A DNA stretch of 64,000 nt. Source: Saccopteryx bilineata. Lineage: Eukaryota; Chordata; Mammalia; Chiroptera; Emballonuridae. Location: contig NC_089496.1 of assembly GCF_036850765.1 (NCBI RefSeq), positions 50,706,113 to 50,770,112 of the forward strand, given 5' to 3'. Made by a program: the position numbers and the translations under genes. The notes beneath the pieces were generated by a model that saw nothing but the letters and a program-made list of their open reading frames with translations, did no database searches and was not told the DNA's origin. Shown here piece after piece: positions 22,441 to 35,005 of the stretch; position 1 is the first letter of the stretch; each line of letters begins with the position of its first letter.

Positions 22441-23980
22441 TATCTTTGTTTCTTCTAAGTGGAGCAAGGATGTTTGCAAAGCAGTCTGAGCGCAGGATCG
22501 CATATATTTATGACTCCTCAGTCTTTTACAATCCTTGTGCCCACACCTATTTTGACAGCAGTGTCTTCAAACAGCTTGCTTTTGGAGGAGCCTTCCCAGC
22601 GTTCATGTTCGTTTTCTCAGAAACAACCTCTCCTGCTCACCCCTGTTCCCACAGCTGATGTCCTGTGTTAGGAGAGCAGAGTAACAGGCACACCTGGCAT
22701 ACACAAGCCCGGGACGGACGCAGCCGACCCCGGCAAGCACATGCACCCCGCGAGAGTGGATGTGCACAGTGGATCTGGCGCGGGGGGGGGGGGTGCTCGT
22801 GGCCACGGGGTTCCAGCCCTTAGCAAGTTTCACGGAGGAACTGGGGACAGTCTGGTGGGTCCCTCAAGATTGGTTAGGAGGACATCTGCCATGTGTTTAA
22901 ACACACTAGTACCTGCCCCGAGTGATCTTACTTGTGTACCGACAGCACTGCCCTCTGTGGATACTGCCCAGCCTGGCAGGATCTGCAGGTGGTCATGGAC
23001 CCAGTACTGTCTGCTCTAGAAGATCGACTCAGAAAGGTAACTGGGTAAGTTACAAGGTGAAGAATTCATTCTCCCAATTCCCCGCCCAAAAAAGTTCTCA
23101 CAAATTTTAGAAATCAGAGAGGTGAAGGAGCAATGTTTGGTTTTCTGTTTTGACTTAAGACCCTGTACTTGTCAGCGTTCTCTTCAGTGACAGAGACGGC
23201 TTGCTTACAAAACTCACGATCAACAGTAAGCTGGGAGGGATTTCAGCAGGTGGACTGGGCTGGATGGGTTATTAAATCCTTTTCCAAGTTCATGACCCCA
23301 CACGGTCGTTTTGAACTATTCCGGATATGCTGTTCAGGTTTGCTTTGTTCACGTTGAATGCGCGTGCCCAAACGTGAACCCGCACGAGAGACTGCCGTGT
23401 CACTGTTATCCGTGAACTGAACTCAGGCGAATGCCAGGCTAGACTGTGGGGAGTATCTATAATCTCGCATTGTGTTAGTTTTTGACTAGTCTAACGTGGT
23501 TAGATATTGTTACAGTTTCAGCTTAGAACTAAATGTTGCTTCTGGTTTTTTTGTTTGTTTGTTTGTTTGTTTTAACTTGTGGGTCACTTTTCACTGAAGG
23601 ATGACTGAGATTATTAGATGGTTGTTCAAAATGTTACTATTTGCAACCACTTACGTAATCTTTGCAGCTCTGTGATGTTTTGTCCTTGATGGACCAAGGT
23701 ATGGAAAGAAACTGGGCAGGCAGTGAGAGATAAGACTGCAAAGCCATCCACAACCCCTGATTTCAAATTCAGTGTTTGTGTTTATTGACCTAGCTGTGGT
23801 ATTTTTGTCGACTGAGGTATTAGCAAAGGCACTATTCTTAAGTATATACGTTTCTTCTGAATCACCCAAGTCCCTTTCAGCCCTGAAGCTTTCTCCGCAG
23901 AGAGGGGAAGATGGTCAGTATTTCTGCCAAAAAGCCTTCATTCCGAGAAAAAAAAAATGCTTGTTCCCACGGGAAAGAGG
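22440..23980. other. intron sequence, nothing recognised
   Basis: It contains only short low-complexity tracts: a G-run near 22,782 and (TTTG)n near 23,550. Confidence 0.45.
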
Positions 23981-23984
23981 TGTA

Positions 23985-24427
23985 TTGGTTTCTCAGGGCC
24001 GCCGTAACAAGGTGGCACAGGCTGGGCGGCTTAAAAGCAAATATTTATTTTCTCACAATTCTGGAGGCCAGAAGTCTAAGATCAAAGTGTCAGGAGAGAT
24101 GGTTCCTTCTGAGGCCTCTCTCCTTGGCTTGTGGATGGCCGTCCTCCCCCATGTTTTCATGGGGTCTTCCCTCCATACCTGTCTGTGTCCAAATCTCCTC
24201 TTCTTCTAAGGACACCAGCCGGAGTGGACTGGGGCCACTCCAGGGGCCTCCTTTTGCCTTAATTACCTCTTTAAAAGATGCTGTTTCTGCCTGACCTGTG
24301 GTGGCGCACTGGATAAAGCATTGACCTGCAATGCTGAGGTTACTGGTTTGAAACCCCAGGCTTGCCTGGTCAAGGCACATATGGGAGTTGATGCTTCCTG
24401 CTCCTCCCTCTGTTCTCTCTCTCTCTC

Positions 24428-24464
<37 letters not shown>

Positions 24465-24600
24465 CTCTCTAATAAAAATGAATAAATTAAAAAAAATAAA
24501 ATCGATAAAGATGCTGTTTCCAAAGACCGTCACATTCTGAGATGCTGCGGGTTAGGACTTCAACATATGAATTTGGGGCAGGGGGTACGGTTCAGCCCAT
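23985..24600 (+). repeat. ancient mammalian interspersed repeat, interrupted by a SINE
   Basis: 'gggccgccgtaacaaggtgg', 'gggcggcttaaaagcaaata', 'ctcacaattctggaggccag', 'ttaggacttcaacatatgaa' and 'ttcagcccatcag' belong to a repeat common across placental mammals. I cannot name it securely. A second copy is at 58,375-58,720. The family B SINE inserted into it is younger. Confidence 0.75.
24288..24506 (+). mobile_element. family B tRNA-derived SINE
   Basis: The head tgcctgacctgtggtggcgc has a B-box-like GGTTTGAAACC, then 'gcttgcctggtcaaggcaca', 'gttgatgcttcctgctcctc', a long TC-repeat and an AATAAA-rich tail. The perfect 14-bp duplication aaagatgctgtttc lies at 24,274-24,287 and 24,507-24,520. 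Confidence 0.93.
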
Positions 24601-25209
24601 CAGAGGATGGTGTAAGGAAGGTTGCCTGCTCCTTCGGGTTTCTCCTGGAGAGATGATGGTTTCAGGGTGCTTGTTGAACAGTTTAAATGCTGGGTAATCC
24701 TGGAGCAAGTCCCCCCGGCATAGGGATGTCCATTGCCGGGCCAGGTCGAGTGTGGACCGGCCCTTAGGGGCCGGGAGTCGTTTCCCTCGCATGTCTCTCC
24801 CTCCGACCTGCCAGCCCCTGGTCTTCTTTCCGAAACCGTCTCTCCGCCCCCAGCGAGGCAGCGGCTCTGCTCTGCCAAGCCCCTGGCTTGCCCTTGGCGA
24901 CGGGCAGTGGTAGCGCATGCTGTCGGCCTGCCCTCTGGCAGCTAGTGCCCTGTAGAGTTGCCGTGGAAAGGTGAGATTCAGAGGGGCCGCCCTGAGGTCA
25001 GCTGCGGGGTGGCTTCCCCTGTCTTCTCTGTGAAGCGCCCCAGCGGTGGGCTCCCCTGCTGGCCTGTGCTCCTGCTCTCATCACAGCCATTCTGTAGGAG
25101 CTGCCTGGGTGATGGGGTCTGCACCCCCAGACGGGACACTCGTGAACTGTTGACTCCGCCCGAGTGCTGTTGCTAAGTGGTTTCTGTTCACTAACCGACT
25201 TCATCTTCA

Positions 25210-25345
25210 TGCCATCCCAGAGGGGTAGGTAGAGGACCCTTACCTTGCATGTAAGAAAACTAACCTCATGATTTTAAAGTCAACTTGCCAGAGTCACAAG
25301 GTTTCTGAGTAGGGAGCCGGGTCAATGCCAGGCTGCACTACCCAG
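25210..25345 (-). repeat. MIR fragment
   Basis: 'catgtaagaaaactaacctc', 'cttgccagagtcacaaggtt' and 'gagtagggagccgggtcaat' follow reverse MIR order. Confidence 0.65.
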
Positions 25346-25735
25346 AAAGAACCCAGACTCTCTCGCTCAATTCAGACGCAGAGAATCTGCACACCCGGAG
25401 ACAGGACCAGGAGGTTGAGAAAGGGAGGGACAGCTGTGTGCTGGTCTTCTTACGTCTAGAAAGTGTGAAGGGCTCAGTGTAACTGGGGGTACTCCCCGGA
25501 GCGGGTCGATCTAATAACCAGGACAGCTACTAAATGACCAGTGGGCAGGTGGGGTGTTGCCCTGGTCTGTGATACCCTTCGTTCAGCAGAAGTTCTGCAT
25601 TTTGAAGTGATCAAACTGATGAATTTCCCTTTGGATGCTGTTCAGCAAATCCCATCTCACCCCAAGTTTGCCTGTACGTTTTCCTCTTACTTTCCCTGGA
25701 GTCTGCCTCTGTGTAGGAATGAGATAGGGGTTCCA

Positions 25736-25763
25736 TTTTATTTTATTTTATTTTATTTTATTT
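25736..25763. repeat. (TTTTA)n microsatellite
   Basis: Five to six TTTTA units. Confidence 0.9.
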
Positions 25764-26152
25764 TTCAGTTTTCCCAATATCATCTGTGAACCACTTGTCT
25801 TTCCCTCCATTGATTGGGGAGCCTTCTTGGTCATGTGTCCGTCGAGTTGAATGATCTCTTGTGCCTTTTCCGTACTGTGTCTAAAACCATGACTCTCTGG
25901 TTGGGGCAGTCTCCTTCCTGCTCTTCTTAAAATTCTCCTAACCGTGTATAGGTTTTAGGGTCAGGTTGAGTTTCTCAAACACCCTGCTGGAATTTGGGTT
26001 GGAGTCGAGTTGACTTGACGGTTGGAGTCGAAGGAAACTTGGCGTCTCTGCAATGTGAAGTCATCCTTTCCTCGAACATCTCTATTTCTTTCTTTGTTGA
26101 AGTCCTTTTGGGGGGAACTTGTATTTCTTTAGCTATTTATTTTTGCATTTCT

Positions 26153-26361
26153 TTTTTTATTTTAAGACTTCATTAGAGGGGGAGAGAGAAGGAGTGAGAG
26201 AGGGAGAGAGAGAGGGAGAGAGAGAGAGAGAGAGAGAGAAGGGGGGAGGAGCAGGAAGCACCAACTCCCATAGGTGCCTTGACCAGGCAAGCCCAGGGTT
26301 TCGAACCGGCGACCTCAGTGTTCCAGGTCGATGCGTTATCCACTGCTCCACCACAGGTCAC
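26153..26361 (-). mobile_element. family B SINE, antisense
   Basis: The reverse strand gives a tRNA-like head, 'cgatgcgttatccactgctc' in the given strand, next to 'ccaccacaggtca', with the GA-rich block on the left. Long duplications gctattt(a)ttttgcatttct lie at 26,132-26,152 and 26,362-26,381. Confidence 0.92.
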
Positions 26362-26381
26362 GCTATTTTTTTTGCATTTCT

Positions 26382-28206
26382 ATACTCAGTCTCGATGCGG
26401 CCTCTTCTGTAAAGCCTTAGTCACAGGACTTCCGTTCAGCCGGTTGTCAGTTGGTTTGCCAGGTGGACTGTTCTGTAATTTAGTTGTCGTTCTGATGGGG
26501 TCGCGGGAGGAGGTAAGCACAGTGCTCGCCTCCTCCACCATCTTGACCTTGGAACCCTCTTCTGGAACTTTTCATAGAGCTGAACCTGTGTCTATTACAT
26601 GAAGGTCCGGTGCATTCTTTCTGAAGTTAAATCTTAGATAACTTCGAGTCCCTGTTTTTAAAAATCCCCGAGGAATGAAGCTCCCCCGTTTTGCTTGGTT
26701 ACCGGTTCCGATGTGCGGATGCTGAACCACCCTCATTACCGTGAACACCCCCCCCCCTACACCCTGGGTTTGTAACGGAGGCCCATTGCTCTCATCTTTC
26801 CTGAGAGAAGTGCAGACCAGCCTTTCAGGACCTCTTTGAGGCTCTCTCTGTATATTTGGGGACCTCAAGTTTAATCTCCTTCCGCCGTATCCTCTCCCCC
26901 CTGAGTAATTTTAGTTCATTTTACCTTTCTCCATGAGTGTATTTCTCAAGCATAAATCACTGAGTCTACCCCAAACCACAGACTGTGCTTCTTGGATGAG
27001 TCGGTGTGCAAATATGCGTGGACCCAGCAGAAAAGCCCAGATACGCTGCTGGCTTACAACAGACAAACAAACAAACAAACAAACAAAAAATGTAGTGACC
27101 CCAAATTATAAATGTTTACGTTTAAAATTGATTTTATGTGTGCAGAACAGCTCCAGCAGTGAGTCAGACGTTGCCGGAGGGCGCATTTGAGGTCAAAGAC
27201 CTTGGAATGATCTTTTTTATGGTTTAAACCTCACTTATTTGAGTCTCGCTTTTGGGAATCCCTGTTGCTTCTCACGTGTCCGTGGATTCCTGCGTGTGTG
27301 GCTGCAGACATATGTCTGTACGCACTCCGCCCACGGACTGTCTGGCTGTGCATGAGCTATAAATACACCGTGTTTTTAAATAGATCTTTATCTTTAGTGT
27401 TAATTGCTTCTTTGCTTCTTCTACTTTCTCGGTGACTCAGTAGAGTTGGGAGGACTCTGCCTACTAAGTGTTCATAAGCTCTCCTCTCCAGTTAGTTTCA
27501 GCCAAACCCAGTGGTACCAGGTGAATATCAGAAATTTCTTTTTCTATAGCCCGTTTCCAAAGGACCTGGTAGCTGCCAGAGTCAGAGCCAGATGCCATGA
27601 CCACGGTCTTTTGCAGAGTTCGAGGCCAGACCGTGAAGTTTATTTTTCTGGTGTCCAAGTCGGGGCCTTTAGTTTTGATAGGAAACATTGAAAACATACA
27701 GAAAGTATAGATCACACTTGGGTCCTTCCTACGCTCTTGCCAGTGCATTTCACTTTCTGGGGGACCCAGAGCCCTGATATCTGACAGTCTTCCTTTAGGT
27801 TCCTCCCACCCCATCCCTTCTGTGCTTGGAGAATTTTCTTCCTTGTAAGACTTGGGGGGGGGGGGCAGCGGAGTCCAGCGCCCTCGGGAAGCAGGGAGTG
27901 GGTCCTTGGCGGCCACGGCCTGGGCTCTGCTGCATGGTGGGTTCGTTCTAACCTCTGGGAGTCAGTAGAGCTGACAGCACAGGGACAGTGAAGAGCTCAC
28001 TGCAGCCGTGGGGACGGTTTACACAGGAGCAGGGGCTGGGACAGCAGAGACCATGTGACTGGTGGCCAGTTTCCTTCTTCTTGCATTCTGATCACTTCCA
28101 GCAGGTAAGGGGTTACATACCTGGCCCACGCCCAGACCCTGCACAACTGTGGACACTTGAGTCAGAGGACATTTGTCATGTGCCTGTCTTAGAGTCTTCT
28201 TCAAAA
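26382..28206. other. intron sequence, nothing recognised
   Basis: Only short low-complexity runs are visible: (AAAC)n near 27,060-27,085, a C-run near 26,750 and a G-run near 27,853. Confidence 0.45.
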
Positions 28207-28217
28207 CACAGTAGTTC

Positions 28218-28599
28218 TTTTTTTTTTTCTTTCTTTTTTTGGGGGGGTATTTTTCTGAAACTGGAAACGGGGAGGCAGTCAGACAGACTCCCGCATGCGC
28301 CAGACCGGGATCCACCCGGCATGCCCACCAGGGGGCAATGCTCTGCCCATCTGGGGCGTTGCTCTGTTGCAACCAGAGCCATTCTAGCACCTGAGGCAGA
28401 GGCCATAGAGCCATCCTCAGCGCCAGGGCCAACTTTGCTCCAATGGAGCCTTGGCTGTGGGAGGGGAAGAGAGAGACAGAGAGGAAGGAGGGGGGGGGGA
28501 AGCAGATGGGCGCTTCTCCTGTGTGCCCTGGCCGGGAATCGAACCTGGGACTCCTGCACGCCAGGCTGACACTCTACCACTGAGCCAATTGGCCAGGGC
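28218..28599 (-). mobile_element. family A SINE, antisense, full-length
   Basis: It has a complete tRNA head on the minus strand (gccctggccaattggctcag), body and T-rich 5' side. The duplication cacagtagttc lies at 28,207-28,217 and 28,600-28,610. Confidence 0.95.
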
Positions 28600-28744
28600 C
28601 ACAGTAGTTCATTTTTAAGATAAACAACTTCGCAGACAACTAAACAATAGGTCCTGAAATCCACCCTCACAAGTAAAGGAGGGGTCTCTCCCTCTTGGCA
28701 GTTTTGTCTTGAAAAAAATTGTCGCTTTGTGGTTATTATAGATT

Positions 28745-28900
28745 CATATTCTGTTGACATTTTGGGCCAGATAATGGGGTCTGTGTGGCCTCTGCATTGT
28801 AGGATGTTTAGTGACATCCCCTGGCCCCTCCCCACTAGATGCCAGGAGCACCCCCTTTCCCAGTGTGACACCCAGAAATGTCTCCAGACGTTGCCCGAGG
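28745..28900 (-). mobile_element. MER20-like fragment, antisense
   Basis: 'gcattgtaggatgtttagtg', 'ccactagatgccaggagcac' and 'aaatgtctccagacgttgcc' are reverse MER20 landmarks. Confidence 0.85.
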
Positions 28901-29604
28901 GGTGTGCCCTGGGAGGCAGAGCTGGCCCTGGCGGAGAGCCGCTGCTCTGGAGCCATTCATCCGGTGGGCACCGCGGGTGGCGCGACCCCGGTGGGGACTC
29001 TTCTCCGGCTGGTTGAGTTGCGTGGCTTCAGTAGAAGCGCTGGACCGAGGGGCCTGGGCTGGACAGGAAGGAGGCGAGCCTGAGGGGCTGAGAGGGAAAC
29101 CACTGGGTCCGGCGAGGTTGAAGAAGAGGTGTGGGCGGGGGGAACGGAGGCTGGGGGCGCACTGCTTCATGGAGGCGCGTGCGGTGTGGATGGAGCTGGT
29201 GGGAGTGTGCCGAATAGAAGGCACAGCGGAGGAGGTGAGGCCCAGGAACCCCCCTGCCGGCCCCCTGCCCCCCCCTAGTGGAACTACCAAGCAAAGGAGG
29301 AACTTGGGAACCCCAAACGGATGCCCTGCCCTGAAGATGGGGCTGGGTTCGGGATGCAGGGAGGGCAGGCATGCTCAGCGAAGCCAAGTGCCCAGGGAAG
29401 GAAGCTTCCTAAAGAGGATAAAGCAAGACCCAGGGCGGGGAAGGGGTGTCACTGCACCTCCTGGACGGCAGGTCCCTCTAGGAACCCCCTGGAAAGAATC
29501 CCCTTCCTCCCCCAGCCCAGGACAGAGCGGGGGTTTGGAAGAAGGAGAAAAGAGGTTGGGTGCTTAACTGCTGGGCCTTGTTTTACGGTAGAAAAACTGG
29601 GTCT

Positions 29605-29788
29605 GGCCTGACCTGTGGTGGCGCAGTGGATAAAGTGTCAACCTGGAAACACTGAGGTTGCTGGTTTGAAACCCTGGGCTTGCCTGGTCAAGGCACATAT
29701 GGGAGTTGATGCTTCCTGCTCCTCCCCCCTTCTCTCTCTCCCTCTCTCCTCTCTATAATGAATAAATAAAATCTAAAAAAAAGAAAAA
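29605..29788 (+). mobile_element. family B SINE
   Basis: The head gcctgacctgtggtggcgca, 'gtttgaaaccctgggcttgc' and a short TC block lead to an AATAAATAAAATC tail. The perfect duplication gaaaaactgggtct lies at 29,591-29,604 and 29,789-29,802. Confidence 0.94.
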
Positions 29789-29802
29789 GAAAAACTGGGT
29801 CT

Positions 29803-30410
29803 CAGGGGAGCCCAGTGAACCCTGCAAGTTCTGTTACACAATGGCTATTTGAATAAAACTGTTTCCATTCACATGCTGGGGGCGGGTGGGGGGGAGGTGC
29901 CGCTATTATAGTTGTGAACATGTAGGTAAAAAAAATATTAGTAGCGTTAAAGATAGTCAGGTATTAGCGTTCATACGTCTACAGGAGAGAGAATAACATT
30001 TCCTTAGTAATGTCCCCCTTGAAATAAAAAAATGAAAACTTAGTAGAAATAAAATATTATTTCTGGTAGACAGAGAAATGTTCTCAACGTAGAAAAATGA
30101 TTGTATTTGACTTTAGAGGATGCTTGCTTGATAGATACGTGCTTGATCTGTTATGGATGTGATCCTAAATAAACTGCTAGGGCCAAAAAAGCAGAATAAA
30201 TCATTTTTCAGTGAGGAACAAGATGTGGGAGGATAAAGAGCATATGGGATAAATTCTATATATAGGGGTAACCTAAAAATAAAGCCGCCTCGTTCTCCTC
30301 AAGCCGCTCTTAGGTACTTTGAATGTCTTCAGGGGAAAGAAAAAGGAATACACCCAGCAACAATTAAATATATTTTGGCTTAAAATGCTATTGCCTACAT
30401 GTGTAGAGAC
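29803..30410. other. AT-rich intron sequence, nothing recognised
   Basis: Unique-looking AT-rich sequence without a defined repeat or ORF. Confidence 0.4.
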
Positions 30411-30655
30411 CGTAAGTGGGTCGGTGGTGGGGGGTCGGGGGGTGGGAACAGGGGTGGGTTGCAAATGGGCGTGAGGAAAATTTGGGGGAGGACCGAGTGA
30501 GTGTTCAGAACCTGGATTGTGGTGATGGCGGCACCAGTCTAAATTTAGTAAAAAAAAAAAGAAGAAAAAAAGAAAAGAAAAAATGATTGAATTGTGTGCT
30601 TGCAAAGGGTAGTGTTCATGGTGTGTAAATCAGTGTGATGGCTCCGTGTTTTGGA
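30410..30655 (+). mobile_element. L1 3' UTR fragment
   Basis: 'gattgtggtgatggcggcac', 'gattgaattgtgtgcttgca' and 'aagggtagtgttcatggtgt' match the pattern of old L1 3' UTR ends. An internal A-rich stretch is included. Confidence 0.65.
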
Positions 30656-33540
30656 TGATCCCACATCTGACCTCTCAGCAGTTTTTATGTCCCTTTGTTT
30701 CATTTGTTCTTTCAGCCAGTGTCTGCTGTCTGGTGAAGCATTTAAACCCTCCACACCCCGGCGACTTCTCTTGGAGAATGGGGGGGGGGGGGTGCGCCCG
30801 CGCAGAGGTTGTTGGGACGAGTAACTGAACTCCTAAGTGCTAAAGCGCTGACAGCAGGCCCCGGTTCCTCGCGTGGTCACCACCCTCACTGTCACTGCAT
30901 TCTTGGCTGTTGTCATTCTGTTGATGCCAGTGCCCATGTGGCTCCTGGGAAAACCGGCCTGGAGCCCCCCTGTCAGGCCCTCTCAATTTAGGGGCCCCTC
31001 CCAAGTCCTTCCGAATTGTTAGCACCGTGATTCCTCAGGTCCCCACCTTGAGCCCTTGAGGTAGAACGCGGCCTCCGGCTCCGCGCTGGTCACAGCCTCC
31101 ATCGCAGAGCCTGGCACTCGACCCACCGTGTCTGAGTGTTGACTTGCCCTCGGTTTTCATGGCCCCTGAGGAAGGGCTTGACCCAGGAGCGTGTTCTGTT
31201 CATCTTAAGAAAATGTTAGGTCTAGAACCCTTCCTCTTTTTGGGTCTTTACTCCGGAGAAAAGTCCGTTTTGTCTGGCAGAGGTCCGACTCAAACCAGAG
31301 CAGAGGTCACGGCCTTGGCACTCCGCGGGATGGTACGTTTCCACGGGGACGATCCCTTCTCCACCCGGTCTCCTGGGCTCGCAGGGCCCTCGAGGTGGAA
31401 ATGGGTACTCGGCAGGCTGGGATGCTCAGGACAGCTGTGCAGCACCTGCAGGGAGCCATGGGGGCCAATCTCCACCTGGGCGGGCGGTGTGTGTGGGGTC
31501 ATCACCTGTGCAGCGGGTGTTCTTGTCACCGGCAGATGTCACATTCCATCGCACCCTTTCTGCTCGGCCCCGACTGGGGTTGACAGGAGAGGGCAACAGC
31601 TCTTTCCCTCCGTCCTGCCCTGCCCGCTCTCTGATTTCCTGTTCTGGGGATAGTGGGGAAAAGTGTCCAAAAAGGCTGCAGGGTCTTCCCCGAGGTCCCC
31701 TCCCCCCAGAAACCAGGGCCAGGGAGGGGCACCCTGGAATATTGGGGACCCTGTGATCACACCCCTAGCTGTAGCTGGTGGAGCAGGGTGGCAGGCAGGA
31801 GGAACCTGGGCAGACACAGTCGGACAGACGCGTGGGGGTTCTCAGGGCAGCCCCAGCGGCTGTGGATTTCTGGAGCCTGCCTTACGTGCCTGGGTTTCTC
31901 ACTGATGGTGGCTCGTCCTCAGATCCCAGTTAAAAATCCCTCCCTCTGGTGAGCTGGCCCTGACCCTGGACAGACTGGGCCCCCTCCCTGCTCTGTGCCC
32001 GCTGGTTCATTGGGCATCAGTCCTAAGTCTCATCAGCTCTACCCCAAGTCCGTCTTCCGCTTCGCAGGCCCAGCCCCGGCTTCTGGCCCCGTCAGCATGC
32101 ATCTGGCCTCGGGCAGCCGCGTCCCCTTCCTCATCTTCTGGTGTCCTGGCTTTTCTCACCTTACTGGCTCCAGAGTGACTCGGACAGTTAAGGCCTGCCT
32201 GTCACGCCCGACACCCCGCACCTTCACTGCCTGGAGTGCTTTCTTGCTGTAAACTGCTGAACCCACCCAAGACCCAACAGCCCTGATCTCAGACGGGGGG
32301 CGGGTCTGGGAAACATGCATCTGACAAGCCGCCTGGCGATGCCGGTGCGGGCAGAAGTTTGAGGACCATGGCACAGGGCTCACCGGTGGTCAGCAGCTGC
32401 CTGTCCACATGCCCTCTTCATCCTACAACCAGCCCCTCGCCCCCTGCACTCCGCTGCCACATCCCACTGTCCGCATTTCCCACAGCTGCCCCGTGCCCTC
32501 GTACATCTGGGGGGCTCCACAGCCCCTGCGACACAGGTGCCCCCTTGCTGGGGCCCTCTCCGCCTGCCCGTGCTCATCTCCACGTTTCGGCCACCACCAC
32601 TGCCTGGAACTGCCCATCCCGGAGTCCATTCTTCCTTCTGTAAGCTTCTCAAGGTGGGCGGTCCTGTCTGTGCCCTCCTGCCATCTCCCAGGGCTGCGCG
32701 CGGGAGGCATAGGAAGGAGTTTCGAGGGGAGTTTGCAGGGTAAGGAGCGTCTCGAGTTTAGCTTGCATCTCCTGGGTCCTTCATGCTGCTAGGCCCCCAC
32801 CGCCCCTCTCATTTTAGAGGGCAACCTGGGTCCAGGTGGCGATGCTGGACGGCAAGGGGTCAGCAGATACGGCCGCATTGTCAGGAAACACCCCCACGGC
32901 CCCGGACCTCAGGCCGGCAGGTGAAATGGAGCTCCAGGCTCCTCTTGTCCTAGGCACGTCAGGGCTGTTTATTTTTACACCCTGCCTGCTGAGCTGGTGC
33001 CTTCTCCAGCTCCTTATTTATCCGTGAGGAGGAGGAGGAGGAGGGCCTGAGCTTGCTACCGAATGTCATTGCTTCTCCAGTTCCGCCAACGCAAACCCGG
33101 CGGTCACTGCCCCAACCCCCGCCTCCCCTGTGTCTCTCCATTGACTGACGCCATTGACAAAAATAAAGATGATTTGTAAAAGCCTGGCCTGGGGGCGGGG
33201 GGAGGAGGGATTAAAATTGATGCTGTGAAGAGTGAGGTAGAGAACCATGTATATACATTTTTAGGTATACAAGGGAGAGAAAAATAAGACTGCATATTTG
33301 TGTTTTCTTGTAAATGCATTAAGAGACACTGGGTGGACACCAGAGATCCAATACTGTGATAACCTGTGGTGGTGGGGGGGACACATGGGGGACCCACAGG
33401 GTCAGGGACAAGGGGCAGGAGCCACATTTCTCAGTGTGACTCGATAGATTTTTTTTTTGTAAATGTATTGCCTTTCAAAAAATTACACACAAATAAGATA
33501 TCTGTGATATGGTTTTAAGTGTGACGGTGTATAGACAACT
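30656..33540. other. GC-rich intron sequence, nothing recognised
   Basis: No gene or young mobile element is visible. It includes a (GAG)n run near 33,029-33,045 and several homopolymers. The many ORFs on both strands overlap and show no family signature. Confidence 0.45.
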
Positions 33541-33552
33541 TGATTGTTCTTT

Positions 33553-33877
33553 AAAAAAAATTTTTTTTTTTACAGAGACAGAGAGAGAGACAGGGACAGA
33601 CAGACAGGATCGGAGAGAGATGAGAAGCATCAATCATCAGTTTTTCGTTGCGACACCTTAGTTGTTCATTGACTGCTTTCTTATATGTGCCTTGACCGTG
33701 GGGCTGCAGCAGACCAAGTAACCCCTTGCTCGAGGCAGCGACCTTGGGTCCAAGCTGGTGAGCTTTTTGCTCAAACCAGATGAGCCCGCGCTCAAGCCGG
33801 CAACCTCGGGGTCTCGAACCTGGGTCCTCTGCATCCCAGTCTGATGCTCTATCCACTGCGCCACCACCTGGTCAGGG
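33553..33877 (-). mobile_element. family C tRNA-derived SINE, antisense
   Basis: The tRNA-like head on the minus strand is 'ccctgaccaggtggtggcgc'. The body has 'gagaagcatcaatcatcagt' and 'tagttgttcattgactgctt' (given strand) and a poly-T/GA-rich left side. The perfect duplication tgattgttcttt lies at 33,541-33,552 and 33,878-33,889. Confidence 0.94.
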
Positions 33878-34703
33878 TGATTGTTCTTTTGTTATTGAAA
33901 CCAAACTGGTCACAGCAACCTTTGCCCGAAGTCCCCACTGAGCTTTCCCGTGCCGTCTTCTGGTTAGTCTTGGTGAGGAGGTTATGGTCTTGCCCGGGGC
34001 CATGTGGCCGGAAATGGGCAGCGTGGGATTGGAAGCCCTGACCCTCCCCTTGGGGCTCAGTTTGCGCTATCCAGCAGAGCTCCCTACCTTTTCGCGGGTG
34101 GACACGGGACAGACACACAGACACAGGCTCGAAAATGGCGCCCTTGAAGTTAAACTCAGCACCTGGCATCTTTTCACCCTTTTTAAGATTTGCTTTGTGT
34201 CTGCAGATGCTCACCTTGCTGGGCCTGTCACCATGGCCTCTTGCCTCTCCCTCTGTGGGCAGTGGTAGCGATGGCCTCCCTAGCATTCCGGTGTCGTCTG
34301 TGAGTCAGGACCTCTGAGGCGGACGGGTCTCCTCAGAGAGGAGGGTCCGGGAGGTGCCAGTCCCTGTCCCTAAGCTCCTGCTCCTGAGCCGACTCTCGTG
34401 CCAGCTCCGTGTAACTGAGGACCCCGACCTCGAGCAGCTGGCTAGGGGCTGTTCCTGGGTGTCCCGGGATGTGCGGTTGGCCCACGCGTCTCGTCCTGTG
34501 CTCCATGGGGACGCAAACCTGGCTGGCCGGGCACAGGGTTTGTACCTGGGTAGCACGCAATCCAGTTGGGCTTCTAGGAGAAGGCAGTGAAGATCCGGTA
34601 AGCCTGAGCACGGTCTCTTTCTGATAAAATCTGGTCACCTCCACTTCCACCGAGGAGGCCAGCCTGACAGAGGGCTCCCGGAAACCGCTGTTTTGTGGCT
34701 GTC

Positions 34704-34997
34704 CTTTGGTCCCCAACCCCCGGGCTGTGGACCGGTACCGGTCCATGGGCCATTTGGTACCAGTCCACAAAGAAAGAAATAACTTACGTTATTTCCGTTT
34801 TATTTATTTTTAAGTCTGAACAATGTTTTATTTTTAAAAAATGACCAGATTCCCTCTGTTACATCCGTCTAAGACTCACTCTTGATGCTTGTCTGGGTCA
34901 TGTGATACACTTATCCATCCCACCCTAAAGGCCGGTCCATGAAAATATTTTTTGACATTAAACTGGTCCGTGGCCCAAAAAAGGTTGGGGACCACTG
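34704..34997 (+). mobile_element. hAT-like MITE-2 (294 bp)
   Basis: The termini read ctttggtccccaacc and ggttggggaccactg, an imperfect inverted pair. Internal blocks 'ccatttggtacc', 'cagattccctctgttaca' and 'cccaccctaaaggccgg' are shared with the copies at 40,971 and 53,776. It is non-coding. Confidence 0.9.
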
Positions 34998-35005
34998 CTT
35001 TAGAA